64,000 nt of DNA from Orientallactaga sibirica (GCA_036365145.1 JAEOAD010002231.1:4319501-4383500); one strand, 5' to 3'; numbered from the stretch's first letter, positions 42,021-52,479 are shown. The notes: generated by a model not told the origin, from the sequence alone. Translations and numbers: made by a program.

Positions 42021-42190
42021 TTGTTTGTTTTGTTTTCATTTTTGTTTTTCCAGGTAGGGTCTCACTCTAGCCCAGGCTGACCTGGAATTCTCTATATAAT
42101 CTCAGGGTGGCCTCTAACTCATGGCGATCCTCCTACCTCTGTCTGCCTCCCGAGTGCTGGGATTAAAGGCGTGGGGCACCACACCAGGCT
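42021..42190 (-). repeat. B1 SINE inside the LTR
   Basis: Near-consensus antisense copy next to a (TC)n tract. Confidence 0.93.
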
Positions 42191-42201
42191 CTCTTTATCT
42201 C

Positions 42202-42421
42202 TTTTTTAAAAATGATTTTATTTTTATTTATTTATTTATTTGACAGAGAGAAAGCAGGAGGAGGGGAGAATGGGCATACCAGAGTCTCTAGCCACTGCCA
42301 AAGAACTCCAGACGCATGCAGCCCCTTGTGCACCTGGCTAATGTGGGTCCTGGGGAATCAAACCTGGGTTCTTTAGCTTTGCAAGGCAAACGCCCTAACT
42401 GCTAAGCCATTCCTCCAGCCC
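42202..42421 (-). repeat. T-SINE inside the LTR
   Basis: Complete antisense copy. TCTCTTTATCTCTT occurs before (42,190) and after (42,422), a target duplication. Confidence 0.94.
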
Positions 42422-42665
42422 CTCTCTTTATCTCTTGACTAAAGGAGTTACCTGGGTCTGTTTTTCCATGAATAACTTGAGCCCCTCCATAGGAAGGAGT
42501 TCCCCTTCCCTAGAATTAAATTTAAATCTGATCCTGGCATTGTGCTTGATTAAGCTCAGCCCCAAAACTTGGTGTCATGGCTGGCCCCTTTCTGAGCCAG
42601 CCCCAGACCCTTCAGGTCTCTCTCAGACTCACCTGAACCTGAGAGTAGAGACCACCACAAAAGAT

Positions 42666-42672
42666 TATAAAT
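42666..42672 (+). promoter_or_regulatory. LTR TATA box
   Basis: TATAAAT, 213 bp upstream of AATAAA in the same LTR; the aligned motif in the second LTR is at 62,798. Confidence 0.55.
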
Positions 42673-42878
42673 AGATGCTTACCAGGTGGGAATGGCCTCT
42701 TTTTTGACTGTTTCTCTCTCCTGAAGTCTGAACCTCCAGGTCCCTGCTATGGTAAGCCACCTCCCTCATCCCAGGCTGGGACAAGTTTAGAAGTGGGGAC
42801 TCCTACTCCCACATGGGCTGTCTACTCCCTCCTCCCTTCCACATGGCAGGATCTCTCTGTACTTCCTTCTCTTAATCT

Positions 42879-42884
42879 AATAAA
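42879..42884 (+). promoter_or_regulatory. LTR polyadenylation signal
   Basis: Intact AATAAA (TCTAATAAAGTCC); the second LTR has AATGAA at the matching place. Confidence 0.6.
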
Positions 42885-42910
42885 GTCCCTCTAAGTCTCT
42901 AGTCTGTGGG

Positions 42911-42942
<32 letters not shown>

Positions 42943-43067
42943 AGGGTCTCACTGTAGCCCAGGCTGACCTGGAACTCACTTTGTAGTCCCAGGCTGGCCT
43001 TGAACTCATAGTGATCCTATCTCTGCCTCCCAAGTTTAAAAGCAGTGTGTGCCACCACAACCAACTG
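42911..43067 (-). repeat. B1 SINE inside the LTR
   Basis: T-run of about 24, then a diverged antisense body (AGTTTAAAAGCAGTGTGTGC). TCTRTGG flanks it. Confidence 0.9.
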
Positions 43068-43099
43068 GTCTATGGATTTTACTTAATTCTTCCCCTGCC

Positions 43100-43235
43100 C
43101 CCCAGGTAGGGTTTCACTTTAGTCCAGGCTGACCTGTGGAATTTGCTATGTAGCCTCAAGGTGGCCTTGAACTCAATCCTCCTACTGCTGCCTCTCTAGT
43201 GCTGGGATTAAAGGCGTGCACCACTACACCCAGTT
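43100..43235 (-). repeat. B1 SINE inside the LTR
   Basis: Antisense body AGGTAGGGTTTCACTTTAGT to GTGCACCACTACACCCAG. GGATTTTA flanks it. Confidence 0.9.
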
Positions 43236-43489
43236 CTGGATTTTAATTCTTTAAATTCATAAGATAACAATCTGGGAAATCTCAAACTTATTGATGCATT
43301 AGTGTATTGGTTTATTGGTGATCAATCCCATTACACTACAAACAAACTTTTTTTTTTTTAAAATGGGGTAAATGTCTCTAAAAACTATATAGTTACTCCA
43401 ACTATAAACATGCACACATCTATACAAGATATGTGCACTCTATGTGGGCACCTTTCTTTGGGGCATTGAATTCTCTGCTCTGTTCTATT

Positions 43490-43640
43490 GTGCTTTGTTT
43501 GATACAGGCCCTCACTTGATAGCCCAGGCTCACCTAGAACTCACTATGTACTCCAAGCTGTACTGGAACTCATTTTGATCCACCTGCCTCAGTCTCCCAC
43601 AATTTACAATCCCACATGATTGATTATAGGCATGAGAGAA
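43490..43640 (-). repeat. Old antisense B1
   Basis: ATAGCCCAGGCTCACCTAGA and CACCTGCCTCAGTCTCCC; strongly diverged. Confidence 0.7.
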
Positions 43641-43927
43641 AGTCTGTCTTCTTAATTCCTTCTTTTTCAATAGCTGGATCTCTAACTGATAAAACCTCAG
43701 ATCTCCTAAACAAACAGAAGGACCTGTTTATCAGGGTAGATCCAGGCCTTCCTTTCTCCTTTGTGTAACTGGAGTGCCCTCAGGCACACTTCTTCAAAGC
43801 CTCCTGGAATAGCTTCCTTCCTGGAGAAATGCTGCCTCAGTCCCTGACACCATTCTCCTCCAGGTCCAAATGGGGTCAGACTGGAGTTAACATAGGCAGG
43901 TCATGTTCACAAGATGGTTCTCCCCTT

Positions 43928-44016
43928 ACACACACACACACACACACTCTCACACTCTCTCTCTCCCTCTCTCTCTTTCTCTCTCACTCCCTCTCTCTCT
44001 CTTTCTCTCTGTCTAA
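43928..44016. repeat. (CA)n-(TC)n microsatellite
   Basis: About ten CA units lead into an interrupted (TC)n tract. The open frames here are translations of this repeat. Confidence 0.93.
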
Positions 44017-44139
44017 GTAAACAATCCCAGCTGTGTAGCACCCAAAGGGCAGTGCTACTTCAGACTGTTAGCAACTTGGCAGCAATGGCTTTCCCCTACT
44101 AGTGCTCTAAAAGTTAGGGCATCAAAGCACATCACTACA

Positions 44140-44186
44140 GCCGGTGCAAGCAAGTGCCTTAACTGCTAAACCATCTTTCCAGCCTT
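44140..44186 (-). repeat. T-SINE head fragment
   Basis: Only GCAAGTGCCTTAACTGCTAA, ACCATCTTTCCAGCC remains (antisense 5' end). Confidence 0.8.
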
Positions 44187-44219
44187 TCATTCTAAAATTT
44201 TTAATGAATGGTTTTCAAC

Positions 44220-44363
44220 ACATTTGTTTGTTTCTGTGACCAGGTCTGGCTATATAAGCCAGGCAGGCCATGAAGACACTAAGTAGCCCAGTCATCCTGG
44301 CCTCTGACCTTCTGCTTCAGCTTCCCTAGCACTGGGATTATATGAATGCTTCACCACACCCAG
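44220..44363 (-). repeat. Old antisense B1
   Basis: CAGGTCTGGCTATATAAGCC and CTAGCACTGGGATTATATGA; degraded. Confidence 0.6.
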
Positions 44364-44376
44364 GAAGAGTTCATTA

Positions 44377-44536
44377 AATTTTTTTTTTTTTTTTTTTGGT
44401 TTTGCAAGGTAGGGTCTGTAGCCTAGACTGACCTGGAAGTCACTATGTAGTCTCAGAGTAGCCTTGAGCTTATGGTGATCCTCCTACCTCTGCCTCACGA
44501 GTGCTAGAATTAAAAGCATGTACCACCATGCCTAGC
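44377..44536 (-). repeat. B1 SINE
   Basis: T-run then antisense body with a 10-base loss (AGGGTCTGTAGCCTAGACTG). Confidence 0.92.
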
Positions 44537-44644
44537 CAAATGTTATTTATAGTAAAAAATCAAAGGTAAAGAATTTATAAAAAGATGTCAAAACAAATGG
44601 GAAACCTTTGGAGCTATCTTATCTGGATGTTAAAACAAATGTTG

Positions 44645-44793
44645 GGCCAGGCGTGGTGGTATACATGCCTTTAATCCTGGTATTTGGGAGGCAAAGGTAG
44701 GAGGATCATCAGGAATTTGAGGCCACCCTTAGATTATGTAGTGATTTCTAGGACAGCATGGGCTAGAATGAGACTCTATCTTGGGGGTGGGGG
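44645..44793 (+). repeat. B1 SINE
   Basis: GGCCAGGCGTGGTGGTATAC; 3' end mutated to CTATCTTGGGGGTGG. Confidence 0.9.
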
Positions 44794-44857
44794 AACTAAT
44801 GATGCATTTTTACAAACTAGCAATATCATTAACATGAAATAAAAACCCTCCTATCAC

Positions 44858-45005
44858 AAGCCTGCTGGCTCATGCCTTTCATCCTAGCACTTGGGAGGTG
44901 GAAATAGATAGGAAGACCAGGAATTCAAGGACAGCCTCTGCTACAAACTAAGTTTGAGGACAGCTTGAGCCACATGAGAAATCATCTCAAAAAACAAAAA
45001 GAGAA
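44858..45005 (+). repeat. Old B1-like SINE
   Basis: CTGGCTCATGCCTTTCATCC and GAATTCAAGGACAGCCTCTG; diverged, with a repeated CTACAAACTAAGTTTGAGG stretch. Confidence 0.65.
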
Positions 45006-45040
45006 ACAGAAAACACTCCTAACAGAAGATATTATTCAGG

Positions 45041-45250
45041 GGCTATGAGATGGCTTAGTGGTTAAGGCACTTGCCTGTAAAGCCAAGGACCCAGGTTGGA
45101 TTCCCCAGGATCCAACACAAACCAGATGCATAAGATGGCATGTGTCTGAAGTTCGTTTTCAGTAGCTGGAAATACTGGGTGTCCATTCAATCTCTCTCTC
45201 TCCCCTCTTTCTCTCTCTCACTCACATAAAGTAAAAATAAAATATTTTAA
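45041..45250 (+). repeat. T-SINE (1 of 4 in tandem)
   Basis: Starts right after GAAGATATTATTCAGG, which recurs as GAAGATATTATTTAGG at 45,953 beyond the fourth copy. Confidence 0.92.
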
Positions 45251-45263
45251 GAAAGAAAATACT

Positions 45264-45486
45264 GGACTGGAGAAATGGCTTAGCAGTTAAGGCATTTGCC
45301 TGCAAAGCAAAAGGACCCAGGTTCAGTTCCCTAGCACCCACGTAAGCCAGATGCACCAGGTGGCACATGTGTCTGGAGTTTGTAGTGGGCTGGATGCCCT
45401 GTTGCACCCATTCTCTTTTCTCTCTTCCTCTCTGTGCCTCTTTCTTTTGTTCTCTCTCTCTCTCAAATAAATAAATAGTTTTAAAA
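45264..45486 (+). repeat. T-SINE (2 of 4)
   Basis: Complete copy preceded by AGAAAATACTGG, a possible mutated target copy. Confidence 0.92.
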
Positions 45487-45496
45487 GAAAATATTA

Positions 45497-45712
45497 GGGC
45501 TGGAGAGATGGCTTAGCAGTTAAGGTGCTTGCCTGCAAAGCCTAAGGACCCCATGTTCAACTCTCCAGGAACCACATATGCCAGACACACAAGGTGATAC
45601 ATGCAAATGGAGTTCAACTGCAGTGGCTGGAGGCCCTGGCACACCAATTCTCTCTCTGTCTCACTCTCTATCTCTGTTGCTCTCTCTTTCATTAAAAAAA
45701 AGAAGAAGAAGA
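45497..45712 (+). repeat. T-SINE (3 of 4)
   Basis: Preceded by GAAAATATTAGG; tail has become (GAA)n. Confidence 0.92.
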
Positions 45713-45715
45713 AGG

Positions 45716-45893
45716 TGGCCTGGAGAGATGGCTTAGCTGTTAAACCCTTGCCTGTAAAGCCTAAGGACCCCAGTTCAAAGCTTGATTCCCCAGGACCCAC
45801 ATAAGCCAGATGCACAAAGTGGTACATACATCTGGAGTTCATTTGCAGTGGCTGGAGGCCCTGGCGTGCCCATTCTCCCTCTGTCTGTCACTC

Positions 45894-45929
<36 letters not shown>

Positions 45930-45945
45930 ACAAACAAACAAAAAA
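45716..45945 (+). repeat. T-SINE, B-box-insertion subfamily (4 of 4)
   Basis: ACCCTTGCCTGTAAAGCCTAAG and GTTCAAAGCTTGATTCCCC; tail (AAAT)n then CAAACAAACAAA. Confidence 0.92.
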
Positions 45946-46062
45946 GGAAGAAGAAGATATTATTTAGGGCAAGGCTTTCCAGACTAGGCTACATAGTAGG
46001 ACTCTTTCAATTTAATACAAATAAATGATGCTTCTATTTAGCATAGGTAAATAAATACTTAT

Positions 46063-46214
46063 TGCTGGGCATGATGGTGCACACCTTTATTCCCATGCAG
46101 AAGTAGGAGGAGGATTGCTATGAGTTTGAGGCCAGCCTGGAAGTACAGAGTAAGTTCCAGGTCAGCCTGGTCTAGACTGAGACCCTGCCTTGAAAAAAAC
46201 AAACAAACAAAAAA
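46063..46214 (+). repeat. B1 SINE
   Basis: Lacks CAGCACTCGGGAGG. AATRCTTATTG flanks it (46,055 and 46,215). Confidence 0.9.
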
Positions 46215-46221
46215 TGCTTAT

Positions 46222-46305
46222 TGTCAGAGTGAATTCCGGGTTAGCTTGGGCTAGAGCAAGACCCTACCCCCCACCCCCAAAATAAAAAACAAACAAGCAA
46301 AAAAT
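46222..46305 (+). repeat. B1 SINE, 3' half
   Basis: Begins CAGAGTGAATTCCGGGTTAG and ends in a C/A-rich tail. Confidence 0.85.
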
Positions 46306-46825
46306 ACATTCATTATCTAGATGTCAAAGTATAGACCACAGGCTGGAGGAGGATCCTAGTAGCCACTATAATACAGTTGTATGATTTCAATTAGAAGGCT
46401 GTGGAGAGGTGTGGGGAAGGAGAGGAAGCACAGTGGCTCAGCAGTTACATTGCCAGTCACTTTGGAAGCACTTCAATGGCATCGGCAGAGCTGCTCTCAT
46501 GCACCTGCTGTGTATCAGCTCTGGCTGTCTGCACGATTCTTAAGTAAGGGATAAAAAAAAGACATTGACCAACTGCTGTAAATCTTTTTGAACCTGTGTT
46601 TGTTGGGGGAAAATATTCATTTTGGTCATAGCTAGAGAACAAGATGTTGAGTGAAATTTGGTGGAAAAATGAAAATGTAAAGAATCACACATTTTTAAAT
46701 ATCTTCGAAATTATTAAAACAATTTTATAGTATTAAGTGTCAATGATGATGGAACTATTAGAGTAAACTTTCAAGTAGTAGACATGATAATTGAATTTAA
46801 ATCTATTTCTACTTAAGTAAAGAAG
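46306..46825. other. Unassigned DNA
   Basis: No repeat or gene signature recognised. Confidence 0.45.
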
Positions 46826-47020
46826 ATATTTATTTATTTATTTTCATTGTTGTTGCTTTTGGTTTTATTTTGGGGGTTGGTTTTGAGATAGGGTCTCACT
46901 CTAGCACAGGCTGACCTGGAATTCACTATGTAATCTCAGGATGGCCTCAAATTCACAGTGATCCTCCTACCTCTGCCTCCCGAGTGCTGGGATTAAAGGC
47001 ATGTGCTACCATACCGGGCA
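46826..47020 (-). repeat. B1 SINE
   Basis: Antisense, tail rich in TTTATTT/TTGTTG; ends CTACCATACCGGGC. AAGAARTTTATT-like motifs flank it. Confidence 0.92.
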
Positions 47021-47050
47021 AAGAAATTTATTATAAAAAGCTTTAAATGC

Positions 47051-47170
47051 AACTGGGCATGGTGGAGTACACCTTTAGTCTCAATACTAGAGAAGCTAAG
47101 TCAGCAGAACTGTGAGTTGAGTTCAAAAATAGTCTGGGGTACACAAGCAAGACTGTCTTGAAAACAAAAG
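47051..47170 (+). repeat. B1-like SINE, diverged
   Basis: AACTGGGCATGGTGGAGTAC; the middle is degraded. Confidence 0.75.
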
Positions 47171-47429
47171 CTGTAAATTCAATCACACATCAGACTTTGG
47201 TTTAGAATCATATAAATGATTGATAAAGTCAATTATAACAAAATTATGACATGTTTTCATGAAAGGAATTATAACATATGCTAAAATTTTTGTGGCTAAA
47301 AATTTCTGGGAACTACAATTATTACTACTTACAAACTGATTTCTTACAAATGTTCAAGAAATAGTACCATAAGTAATGGTCTATACAAAAATACACATTT
47401 TACAGAAATGTTCAAAATAATTTTTATTT

Positions 47430-47542
47430 TTTTGGTTTTTCAAGGTAGGGTTTTACTCTAGCCAAGGCCTGGAATTCACTATATAGTCTCAGGCTAGCTT
47501 TGAACCCACAGCGATCCTCCTACCTCTGCCTCCTGAGTGCGG
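47430..47542 (-). repeat. B1 SINE, 5'-truncated, with 17-bp target duplication
   Basis: CAAAATAATTTTTATTT is exact at 47,413-47,429 and 47,543-47,559. The element's 5' part (after CCTGAGTGC) is absent, so it was truncated on insertion. Confidence 0.95.
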
Positions 47543-47671
47543 CAAAATAATTTTTATTTGCTAGATCCTTTAAGAGGAACATTTGTTGGTTTTGACCGTC
47601 CTTTGTTAAAGGGATTAACGTTACCTAACAACATCTGTGTTGTAGAAACTAAAATACAGTTGGTTGTCTCC

Positions 47672-47763
47672 TACCAGGCAGAGAGGTAGGAGGATCACTA
47701 TGAGTTAGAGGCCTGCCTGAGACTACATAGTGAATTCCAGGTCAGCCTGGGCTAGAGACTGTA
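47672..47763 (+). repeat. B1 SINE, 5'-truncated
   Basis: Begins CAGGCAGAGAGGTAGGAGGA; loses GAGACCCTACCTC and passes to GTACAAAG plus the microsatellite. Confidence 0.9.
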
Positions 47764-47765
47764 CA

Positions 47766-47797
<32 letters not shown>

Positions 47798-47931
47798 AGG
47801 AAGGAAGGAAGGAAGGAAGGAAGGAAGGAAGGAAGGAAGGAAGGAAGGGAAGAAAGAAAGAGGGAGGGAGGGAGGGAGGGAAAGAGAAAGAGAAGAAAGA
47901 GAAAGAGAAAGAAAAGAAAAGAATAGACAAG
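47764..47931 (+). repeat. GAAA/GGAA/GGGA purine microsatellite
   Basis: B1 tail grown to 168 bp: (GAAA)n, (GGAA)n at about 47,797-47,848, GGGA units at 47,862-47,880, then mixed GAAA. The Lys/Glu/Arg-rich and Ser/Phe/Leu/Pro-rich open frames across it are translations of this repeat. Confidence 0.95.
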
Positions 47932-48088
47932 ACAAGACAGACGATTAGTACTATGGTGCCTTGACACACCTTCTTGACCACATGGAAAAGTAAAAATCAT
48001 TAAATTCTCAGGAGATGGCAATTCGCTCAAAGAATGTCAATTTTGACTAAATAGAGGCTTTAGAAACTACTACCATACATAAAGACTG

Positions 48089-48090
<2 letters not shown>

Positions 48091-48127
<37 letters not shown>
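48091..48127. repeat. (CA)n microsatellite
   Basis: About 18 CA units. Confidence 0.95.
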
Positions 48128-48129
<2 letters not shown>

Positions 48130-48242
48130 CTAAGTGAAAATAACAACAGGCACAACTAAAGAGTACAGAGATAGGAGCTGAGACTGCACGTTAGCCATTG
48201 GCTAAGGTCAAGTGTAAAGACCCCATGAAAGTGGAGTTCAAC

Positions 48243-48358
48243 AGCTAAGCATGTGGCTCATGCAGATAATCCCAGCATTCAGAAGGCTGAGTTGGAAGAC
48301 TGCTGGGAGTTTGTGGCCAGCAAGAGCGACATATAAAGACCCTGTTTCAAAACAAACA
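48243..48358 (+). repeat. Old B1-like SINE
   Basis: CATGTGGCTCATGCAGATAA and CCCAGCATTCAGAAGGCTGA; degraded. Confidence 0.6.
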
Positions 48359-49028
48359 AACAAAAAAGACCACACACACAAAATTAAAACCTCACTAGGA
48401 ATGCAGCAGCCGTACAGGGCTTCCCAGCAGTGTTCCAGGGGGATGTCAATCTTCCCAGCAACCAGAGCCACTGACATGACTTAACACTAGGTTTATGCCA
48501 GGTCAGGGCACGCAAGTCACCTCCACTGCCATGAATGAAGCCATGCTTATCAGAAAGCGGGTCAGAGGTGACATAAATCATCCAAGAGTATCAGCTAACC
48601 TCAAATAACTTTCTACTACAAGCACTTGCTTTTCAAATGAAGAGATGAGGAAAACACAGATTACATTTTCATCTCAAATTCTCTAAGCATTACTCTAATG
48701 CTTAATATTCTAAGTGTAGACACTTGGATTCGCTCTGCAGCCTTTGAAGTACAGGGGCACTGGAAGAAGGTACCTGAACTACGCTCATGACTTATCTCCT
48801 GTATATCCCCTATCACCTGCTTGCTTTTAATAAATGACTGTTGTTAGTGTTCATAGTGAACCATGCTAAGGGTCAACTAAGGAGGACACTAGGTTAGTTT
48901 CCTTTACCAAATCTGAACACAGAGGTTAAAAAGATTTGAACTGAAACAAAGTGGTAGCTAGAAGAGAGGACACCCTGTTATTACTTAGTATTTTTTCCTT
49001 TCTATACACTTTTGTTCAGATTGCCTAA
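48359..49028. other. Unassigned DNA
   Basis: About 670 bases without recognised repeats; no convincing gene. Confidence 0.45.
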
Positions 49029-49184
49029 ATTTTTTTTTTTTTTGGTTTTTCCAACTAGGGTCCCACTCTATCCCAGATTGACCTGGAATTCACTATGTAG
49101 TCTCAGGGTGGCCTTGAACTCTTGGTGATCCTCCTACCTTTACTCCTGAGTGCTGGGATTAAAGGCGTGCACCACCATGCCTGC
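49029..49184 (-). repeat. B1 SINE
   Basis: Antisense copy. ATTGCCTAA occurs before it (49,020) and after the next B1 (49,372), so the two B1 copies share one outer target. Confidence 0.92.
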
Positions 49185-49189
49185 CTTTG

Positions 49190-49368
49190 TTTTGTTTTGT
49201 TTTGTTTTGTTTTGTTTTGTTTTCTGCTTTTTTGAGGTAGGGTCTCACTCCAGCCCAGGCTGATCTGGCATTCACTCTGTAGTCTCAGGGTGGCCTTGAA
49301 CTCATGGTGATCCTCCTACCTCTGCCTCCCTAGTGCTGGGATTAAAGGCATGTGCCATTATGCTTGGC
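49190..49368 (-). repeat. B1 SINE with (TTTTG)n
   Basis: A (TTTTG)n tail at about 49,190-49,222 precedes a near-consensus antisense body. Confidence 0.93.
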
Positions 49369-49504
49369 TAAATTGCCTAATTTGTTAATGTTAATACACT
49401 TTACTTCTTGGTTCACAGTAAGATTAGCAAAGAGCATACAGTTCTTATATGTATGTTTTGCTTCCCACACACCAACAAAACAGTACACTTTTTGAACATA
49501 TTCT

Positions 49505-49714
49505 TTTTTTTAAAGATTTTATTTTTATTTATTTTTATTTATTTATTAGAGACAGAGAGGGAAAGAAAGAGGGAGAATAAGTGTGCCAGGGCAAATGAAT
49601 TCCAGATGCATGCAACCCCTTGTGCATATGGCTTACATGGGACCTGGAGAATCGAACTGGGGTCCTTAGGCTTCGCAGGCATGTGCTTAACCACTAAGCC
49701 ATCTCTCCAGCCCT
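49505..49714 (-). repeat. T-SINE
   Basis: Complete antisense copy; GAAYATATTCTTT flanks it. Confidence 0.93.
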
Positions 49715-49743
49715 GAATATATTCTTTATTAAGATGGGAAAAT

Positions 49744-49903
49744 TGGCCAGGTGTGGTGGTGCTCGCCCTTAATCCCAGCACTGGGGAGACAGAGGCAGGA
49801 GGATCACTGTGAGTTCTAGGCCGCCTTGAGATTACATGAATGCCAGGTCAGCCTGAACTGGAGTGAGACCCTACCTCGAAATCAAAACAAAATGAAAAAA
49901 AAA
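49744..49903 (+). repeat. B1 SINE
   Basis: Near consensus; AAGATGGRAA flanks it. Confidence 0.93.
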
Positions 49904-49949
49904 GATGGAAACTTCCACATATTCCTGATCTGTGATAGTTGACCATGCC

Positions 49950-50162
49950 CTTTAAAAAAAATTATTTATTTGAAAGTAACAGACAGACAAGGAAAGAGAC
50001 TGAGAAACAGAAAGAATGGGTACACCAGGGCCTCCAGCCACTGCAAACAAACTCCAGATGCACGCACCTCCTTGTGCATCTGGCTTACATGGGTACTGGG
50101 GAATTGAGCCTCAAACCAGGCTTCACAGGCAAGCGTTTAACCACTGAGTCATCTCTCCAGCC
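49950..50162 (-). repeat. T-SINE, B-box-insertion subfamily
   Basis: Antisense GAATTGAGCCTCAAACC and CTTCACAGGCAAGCGTTTAAC carry the subfamily marks. Confidence 0.9.
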
Positions 50163-50177
50163 CTTGTGCCTTTTTTC

Positions 50178-50500
50178 TTGCATGTGTATGTATATGTGGT
50201 ATATGCATGAGGGTGTACTTGTATCCATGAGCACAGGTGTTCATGTGAAGGTCAGAGGATGACATTGGGTATCTTCAATTGCTTTCCACCTGATTTACTA
50301 AAGCAGGGTCTCTCACAAGATCCCTTTGACAATTCAGCTAGTCTAATTGGCTGGGAAACACTTGTCTCACTTTTCAGGTGCTGGGATTACAGAGGCAGGC
50401 CACTATACCCACCCAGTGCAGTATCAAGAATCCAAACTCTGGTCCTCATTCTTGCACAACAAACACTATATCTGGGAGGTACCTCGCTAACCTCTATCAT
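50178..50500 (-). repeat. B4-type SINE, antisense
   Basis: GTGAAGGTCAGAGGATGACA, GCAGGGTCTCTCACAAGATC, GGTGCTGGGATTACAGAGGC and GAATCCAAACTCTGGTCCTC in B4 antisense order. Confidence 0.7.
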
Positions 50501-50504
50501 AAGC

Positions 50505-50701
50505 CATTTAATTTTAATTTTATTTTATTCACTTATTTGACAGATAGTGAGAGTATGAGTGCACCAGGGGCTCTAGCCACTGAAACCAGGGCCTCCAGAT
50601 GCCACCTTGTGCATTTGGTTTACATGGGTCCTGAAGAATCAAAGCTGGGTTCTTAGGCTTTGCAGGTAAGCACTTTAACTGGAAAGCTGTCTCTCCAGCC
50701 C
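50505..50701 (-). repeat. T-SINE
   Basis: Antisense copy with a short duplication in the body (CTCTAGCCACTGAAACCAGG then GCCTCCAG). Confidence 0.9.
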
Positions 50702-51583
50702 ATCTTAAGTCTTAAAATTGGGTAGTTGGTCCTCTTTCTTCTTCAATACTAAGTTGGCTATTCTGGAAATTTTGCCTTTCCATATAAACTTACAAAGGAT
50801 TTTGTGAAATACTTTGTCCATACCTATTGAAATGATCATGCCATTTAAAAAATAAAACAAAAATCAGCTTCTCAAGGGGGTAGACTACATCACGTGATTT
50901 TCAAATATGTACACATGAGATCAATTTCACTTGACTGGCATATTGTTCTTTTGTTTTACTTTGTTTTCTTTTGTTTGTTTTGAAGGGGGTTTGCTCTAGC
51001 CCAGGCTGATCTGAATTCACTATGTAGTCTCAGGGTAGCTTCAAACTCACAGCGATCCTCCTACCTTCTGCCTCCCAAGTGCTGGGATTAAAGGTGTGTG
51101 CCACCACGTCTGGCTATTGTTTTCTTTTTATGTACTGTTCAGTGGATTTAGTTTAGATTTTTTTCCACCATCAGAATAAGCATTGGCCTATACTTATTTT
51201 TACATATGAGGGATAACTTCATAGAATGAGTTACAAGTTTCCTCTGCTTGCATTTTCTGAAAGAGACTGTGAAGAACTGGCTTAACTTCCTCTTTAAATG
51301 TCAGGTAGAATTCTCCAGTAAACCTACCTGGTTGGGTGCTTTCTGTATCTGGGGCGGGGGGGTATCAGTCACTGATTTAATTTGTATGAGCACAGATAGA
51401 CCTAAACAGAATACTTAGTCTTCATGTTGGAATACTGTTAAATTGTGTCTTTCAAGGAATTGGTCCTTTTTATTGTAAAATGTGTGAGCACAGACTTGTT
51501 CACTGTAAACTTAAGGTTCATATGTCGTAGTGATATAGTGATCTTTCATTTCTGTGATACTAGTATTTTGTTTTTCTAGTAGT
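50702..51583 (-). mobile_element. Old L1 ORF2 fragment (reverse transcriptase part)
   Basis: Antisense L1 phrases occur in order: AAGTTGGCTATTCTGG, GAAATGATCATGCC, TTGGCCTATACTTATTTT, TTCATAGAATGAGTTA, GGTAGAATTCTCCAGTAAAC and TTTCATTTCTGTGATACTAG. A B1 interrupts at 50,945-51,116. Many stops and indels make it a dead relic. Confidence 0.7.
50945..51116 (-). repeat. B1 SINE nested in L1
   Basis: Antisense copy; CATATTGTTCTTTTG-like L1 sequence is split around it (TGGCTATTGTTTTC resumes). Confidence 0.92.
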
Positions 51584-51835
51584 ATGGTGAACTAGTCCAT
51601 TTTCTATGACTAATAGCAGAATAGCACAGACAGAAAGGCATACAGAGGTTTATTCTGGCTCATAGTTCTGAAGGTACAAGGTTGCCACATTATACCTATT
51701 GATGGCCTTCCTGATGGCAGAAGTCCCAAAGTGACCAAGGACATTACATGGCAAGAGACAGGGAACATGTGTGCACATCACTCTGACAATCTCCATGTTT
51801 CATTAGTATATTTTGACTATATTTAAGATGATGCT
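51584..51835 (-). repeat. Possible MaLR/ERVL internal fragment
   Basis: TAGTCCATTTTCTATGACTA, GAGGTTTATTCTGGCTCATA and ACATGGCAAGAGACAGGGAA resemble an internal part of MaLR-type elements as I remember it. Strand and family are uncertain. Confidence 0.4.
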
Positions 51836-51856
51836 TCACGTACTTGGATTCATTGT

Positions 51857-52015
51857 TTTTTCTTTTGGTTTTTTAAGGTAGGGTTTCACTCTAGCCCAGG
51901 CTGACCTGGAATTCACTATGTAGTCTCAGGGTGGCCTTGAACTCATGGCGATCCTCCTACCCTCTGCCTCCCAAATTTAATCCTGAGATTAAAGGCATGT
52001 GCCACCACACCTGGC
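51857..52015 (-). repeat. B1 SINE
   Basis: Antisense copy with a small insertion (CAAATTTAATCCTGAG). TGGATTCAT flanks it (51,845 and 52,016). Confidence 0.93.
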
Positions 52016-52084
52016 TGGATTCATATCTTTTATATTTGTTACTTTTTCCAATTTTTCTTTTATTACTCTTTTTCATTTTATTTT

Positions 52085-52213
52085 TTTCAATTTTTATTTA
52101 TTTGCAAGGAAAAAAGAGAAGAAAAAAAAAAACAGCATGACAGGCCCTCCTGCCACTGAAAGCAAACTCCAGATGTATGTGCCACTTAACCTCTCAGCCA
52201 TCTCTCTAGCACC
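52085..52213 (-). repeat. T-SINE, internally deleted
   Basis: From tail to GATGTATGTGCCACTTAACC, skipping the B-box half, to CAGCCATCTCTCTAGC. Confidence 0.88.
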
Positions 52214-52287
52214 ATTATTTCTCTTCTCTCTCTAGCACCATGATTTCTCTTTTGTTTCCACTTTTTTTTTTTATCCTGTGGAATATC

Positions 52288-52446
52288 TGTTTTGTTGGGG
52301 GGGGGGTGTTGAGGTAGGTAGGGTCTCACTCTAGCCTAGGCTGACCTAGCCCTCACTCTATAGTCCAGGCTGGCCTCAAACTCACAGTGATCCCCTACCT
52401 CTGTCACCCAAGTGCTGGGATTAAAGACATGCACCACCACACTGGC
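52288..52446 (-). repeat. B1 SINE
   Basis: Antisense copy with a G10 run at 52,298-52,307 next to the tail and GGTAGGTAGGG duplication. Confidence 0.9.
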
Positions 52447-52479
52447 ATCTTGTGGAATTTATATTCTTTTTTTTTTTTT

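Larger units (their letters stand above)
41887..43335 (+). mobile_element. Endogenous retrovirus LTR, broken by SINEs
   Basis: Non-coding LTR, starting TGAGGCAGTTTAGG and including AACTTGAGCCCCTCCATAGG, AAGGAGTTCCCCTTCCCTAG, a TATA box, an AATAAA signal and an ATTCTTTAAATTCATAAGA end. The same order recurs at 62,069-63,033. LTR parts are 41,887-41,995, 42,422-42,910, 43,068-43,099 and 43,236-43,335; the rest is inserted SINEs. No gag, pol or env follows, so it is a solo LTR or a stripped remnant. The 3' boundary is approximate; class (probably gamma-type) is inferred from layout only. Confidence 0.7.
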
